Assembly (NCBI GenBank): GCA_007129635.1
Contig: SKVE01000850.1
Location: 1-5,924, forward strand
From: Planctomycetaceae bacterium
GTDB taxonomy: Bacteria > Planctomycetota > Planctomycetia > Pirellulales > Pirellulaceae
Direction: 5' to 3'
DNA length: 5,924 nt
The notes below the pieces were generated by a model that made no database searches, had not been told where the DNA came from, and saw only the letters and a list, made by a program, of their open reading frames with translations. Shown piece by piece: positions 5,825 through 5,924 of this stretch; the stretch's first letter is position 1; each line of letters begins with the position of its first letter. The translations under genes and the position numbers were made by a program.

Positions 5825-5924
5825 ATGAATCGAATCATCCGATTGCAAATGCTGGCCGTTTGTTTCGTCTTTCTGACGACCGCGTGGGGCAACGCCGAGA
5901 ATTGGCCTTGCTGGCGCGGTCCGC
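5825..5924 (+). CDS. Exported PQQ-like beta-propeller protein, N-terminal 33 residues only (3' end outside window)
   Basis: Only the first 33 codons are visible. Residues 1-24 form a signal peptide: basic start (Arg3, Arg6), hydrophobic core LAVCFVFLTTAW (10-21), and a likely cut after Gly-Asn-Ala24. The mature part opens with Glu-Asn-Trp-Pro-Cys-Trp-Arg-Gly-Pro. Trp-Pro-x-Trp-Arg-Gly-Pro is the typical opening of planctomycete proteins built of PQQ/BamB-type beta-propeller repeats, which are exported and often act as scaffolds or as predicted sugar or alcohol dehydrogenase-like proteins. The cysteine in the fourth motif position is unusual; Gln is more common there in my recollection. GGGAG (5813-5817) sits seven bases before the ATG. 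The gap of 57 bases from the synthetase stop allows cotranscription but does not prove it. The family call rests on this short motif only. Confidence 0.7.
   Translation, partial: MNRIIRLQMLAVCFVFLTTAWGNAENWPCWRGP

Overview
The window looks like ordinary chromosome from a planctomycete, most likely Rhodopirellula/Pirellula-like. The best evidence is the truncated last gene: its signal peptide is followed directly by Asn-Trp-Pro-x-Trp-Arg-Gly-Pro, the usual mature N-terminus of the PQQ-like beta-propeller proteins that are very numerous in planctomycetes. A secreted coiled-coil protein with a retropepsin-like tail, a small two-helix membrane protein, and long intergenic stretches rich in short repeats and palindromes agree with this. 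The taxonomic call is an inference from these features.

Layout, left to right. Positions 1-342 hold the 3' end of lgt (prolipoprotein diacylglyceryl transferase, +). Four bases later comes a YkgJ-type cysteine-cluster protein (347-793, +), probably in the same operon. A 49-bp near-palindrome (814-862) separates it from a convergent gene (904-1977, -) for a secreted coiled-coil protein whose C-terminal half resembles a retropepsin domain but lacks the catalytic DTG motif. A divergent gene (2102-2338, +) with a textbook Shine-Dalgarno site encodes a 78-residue two-helix membrane protein. It converges on glgC (2356-3657, -), a cyanobacterial/plant-like ADP-glucose pyrophosphorylase.

Upstream of glgC is a 454-bp intergenic stretch (3658-4111) containing a leader hairpin, two abutting families of 20-bp tandem repeats and a nested inverted repeat. 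An AMP-forming long-chain acyl-CoA synthetase (4112-5767, +) follows. The window ends inside the first 33 codons of the exported PQQ-propeller-like protein (5825 onward, +).

The genes do not form one pathway. Glycogen synthesis (glgC), fatty acid activation (the ligase) and envelope biogenesis (lgt, the exported proteins) are housekeeping or envelope functions placed side by side. I see no RNA gene, mobile element, CRISPR array or defence system, and no convincing undescribed multi-gene system. The most noteworthy items are the DTG-less retropepsin-like protein, the double 20-bp tandem array upstream of glgC, and the large palindrome between convergent genes.
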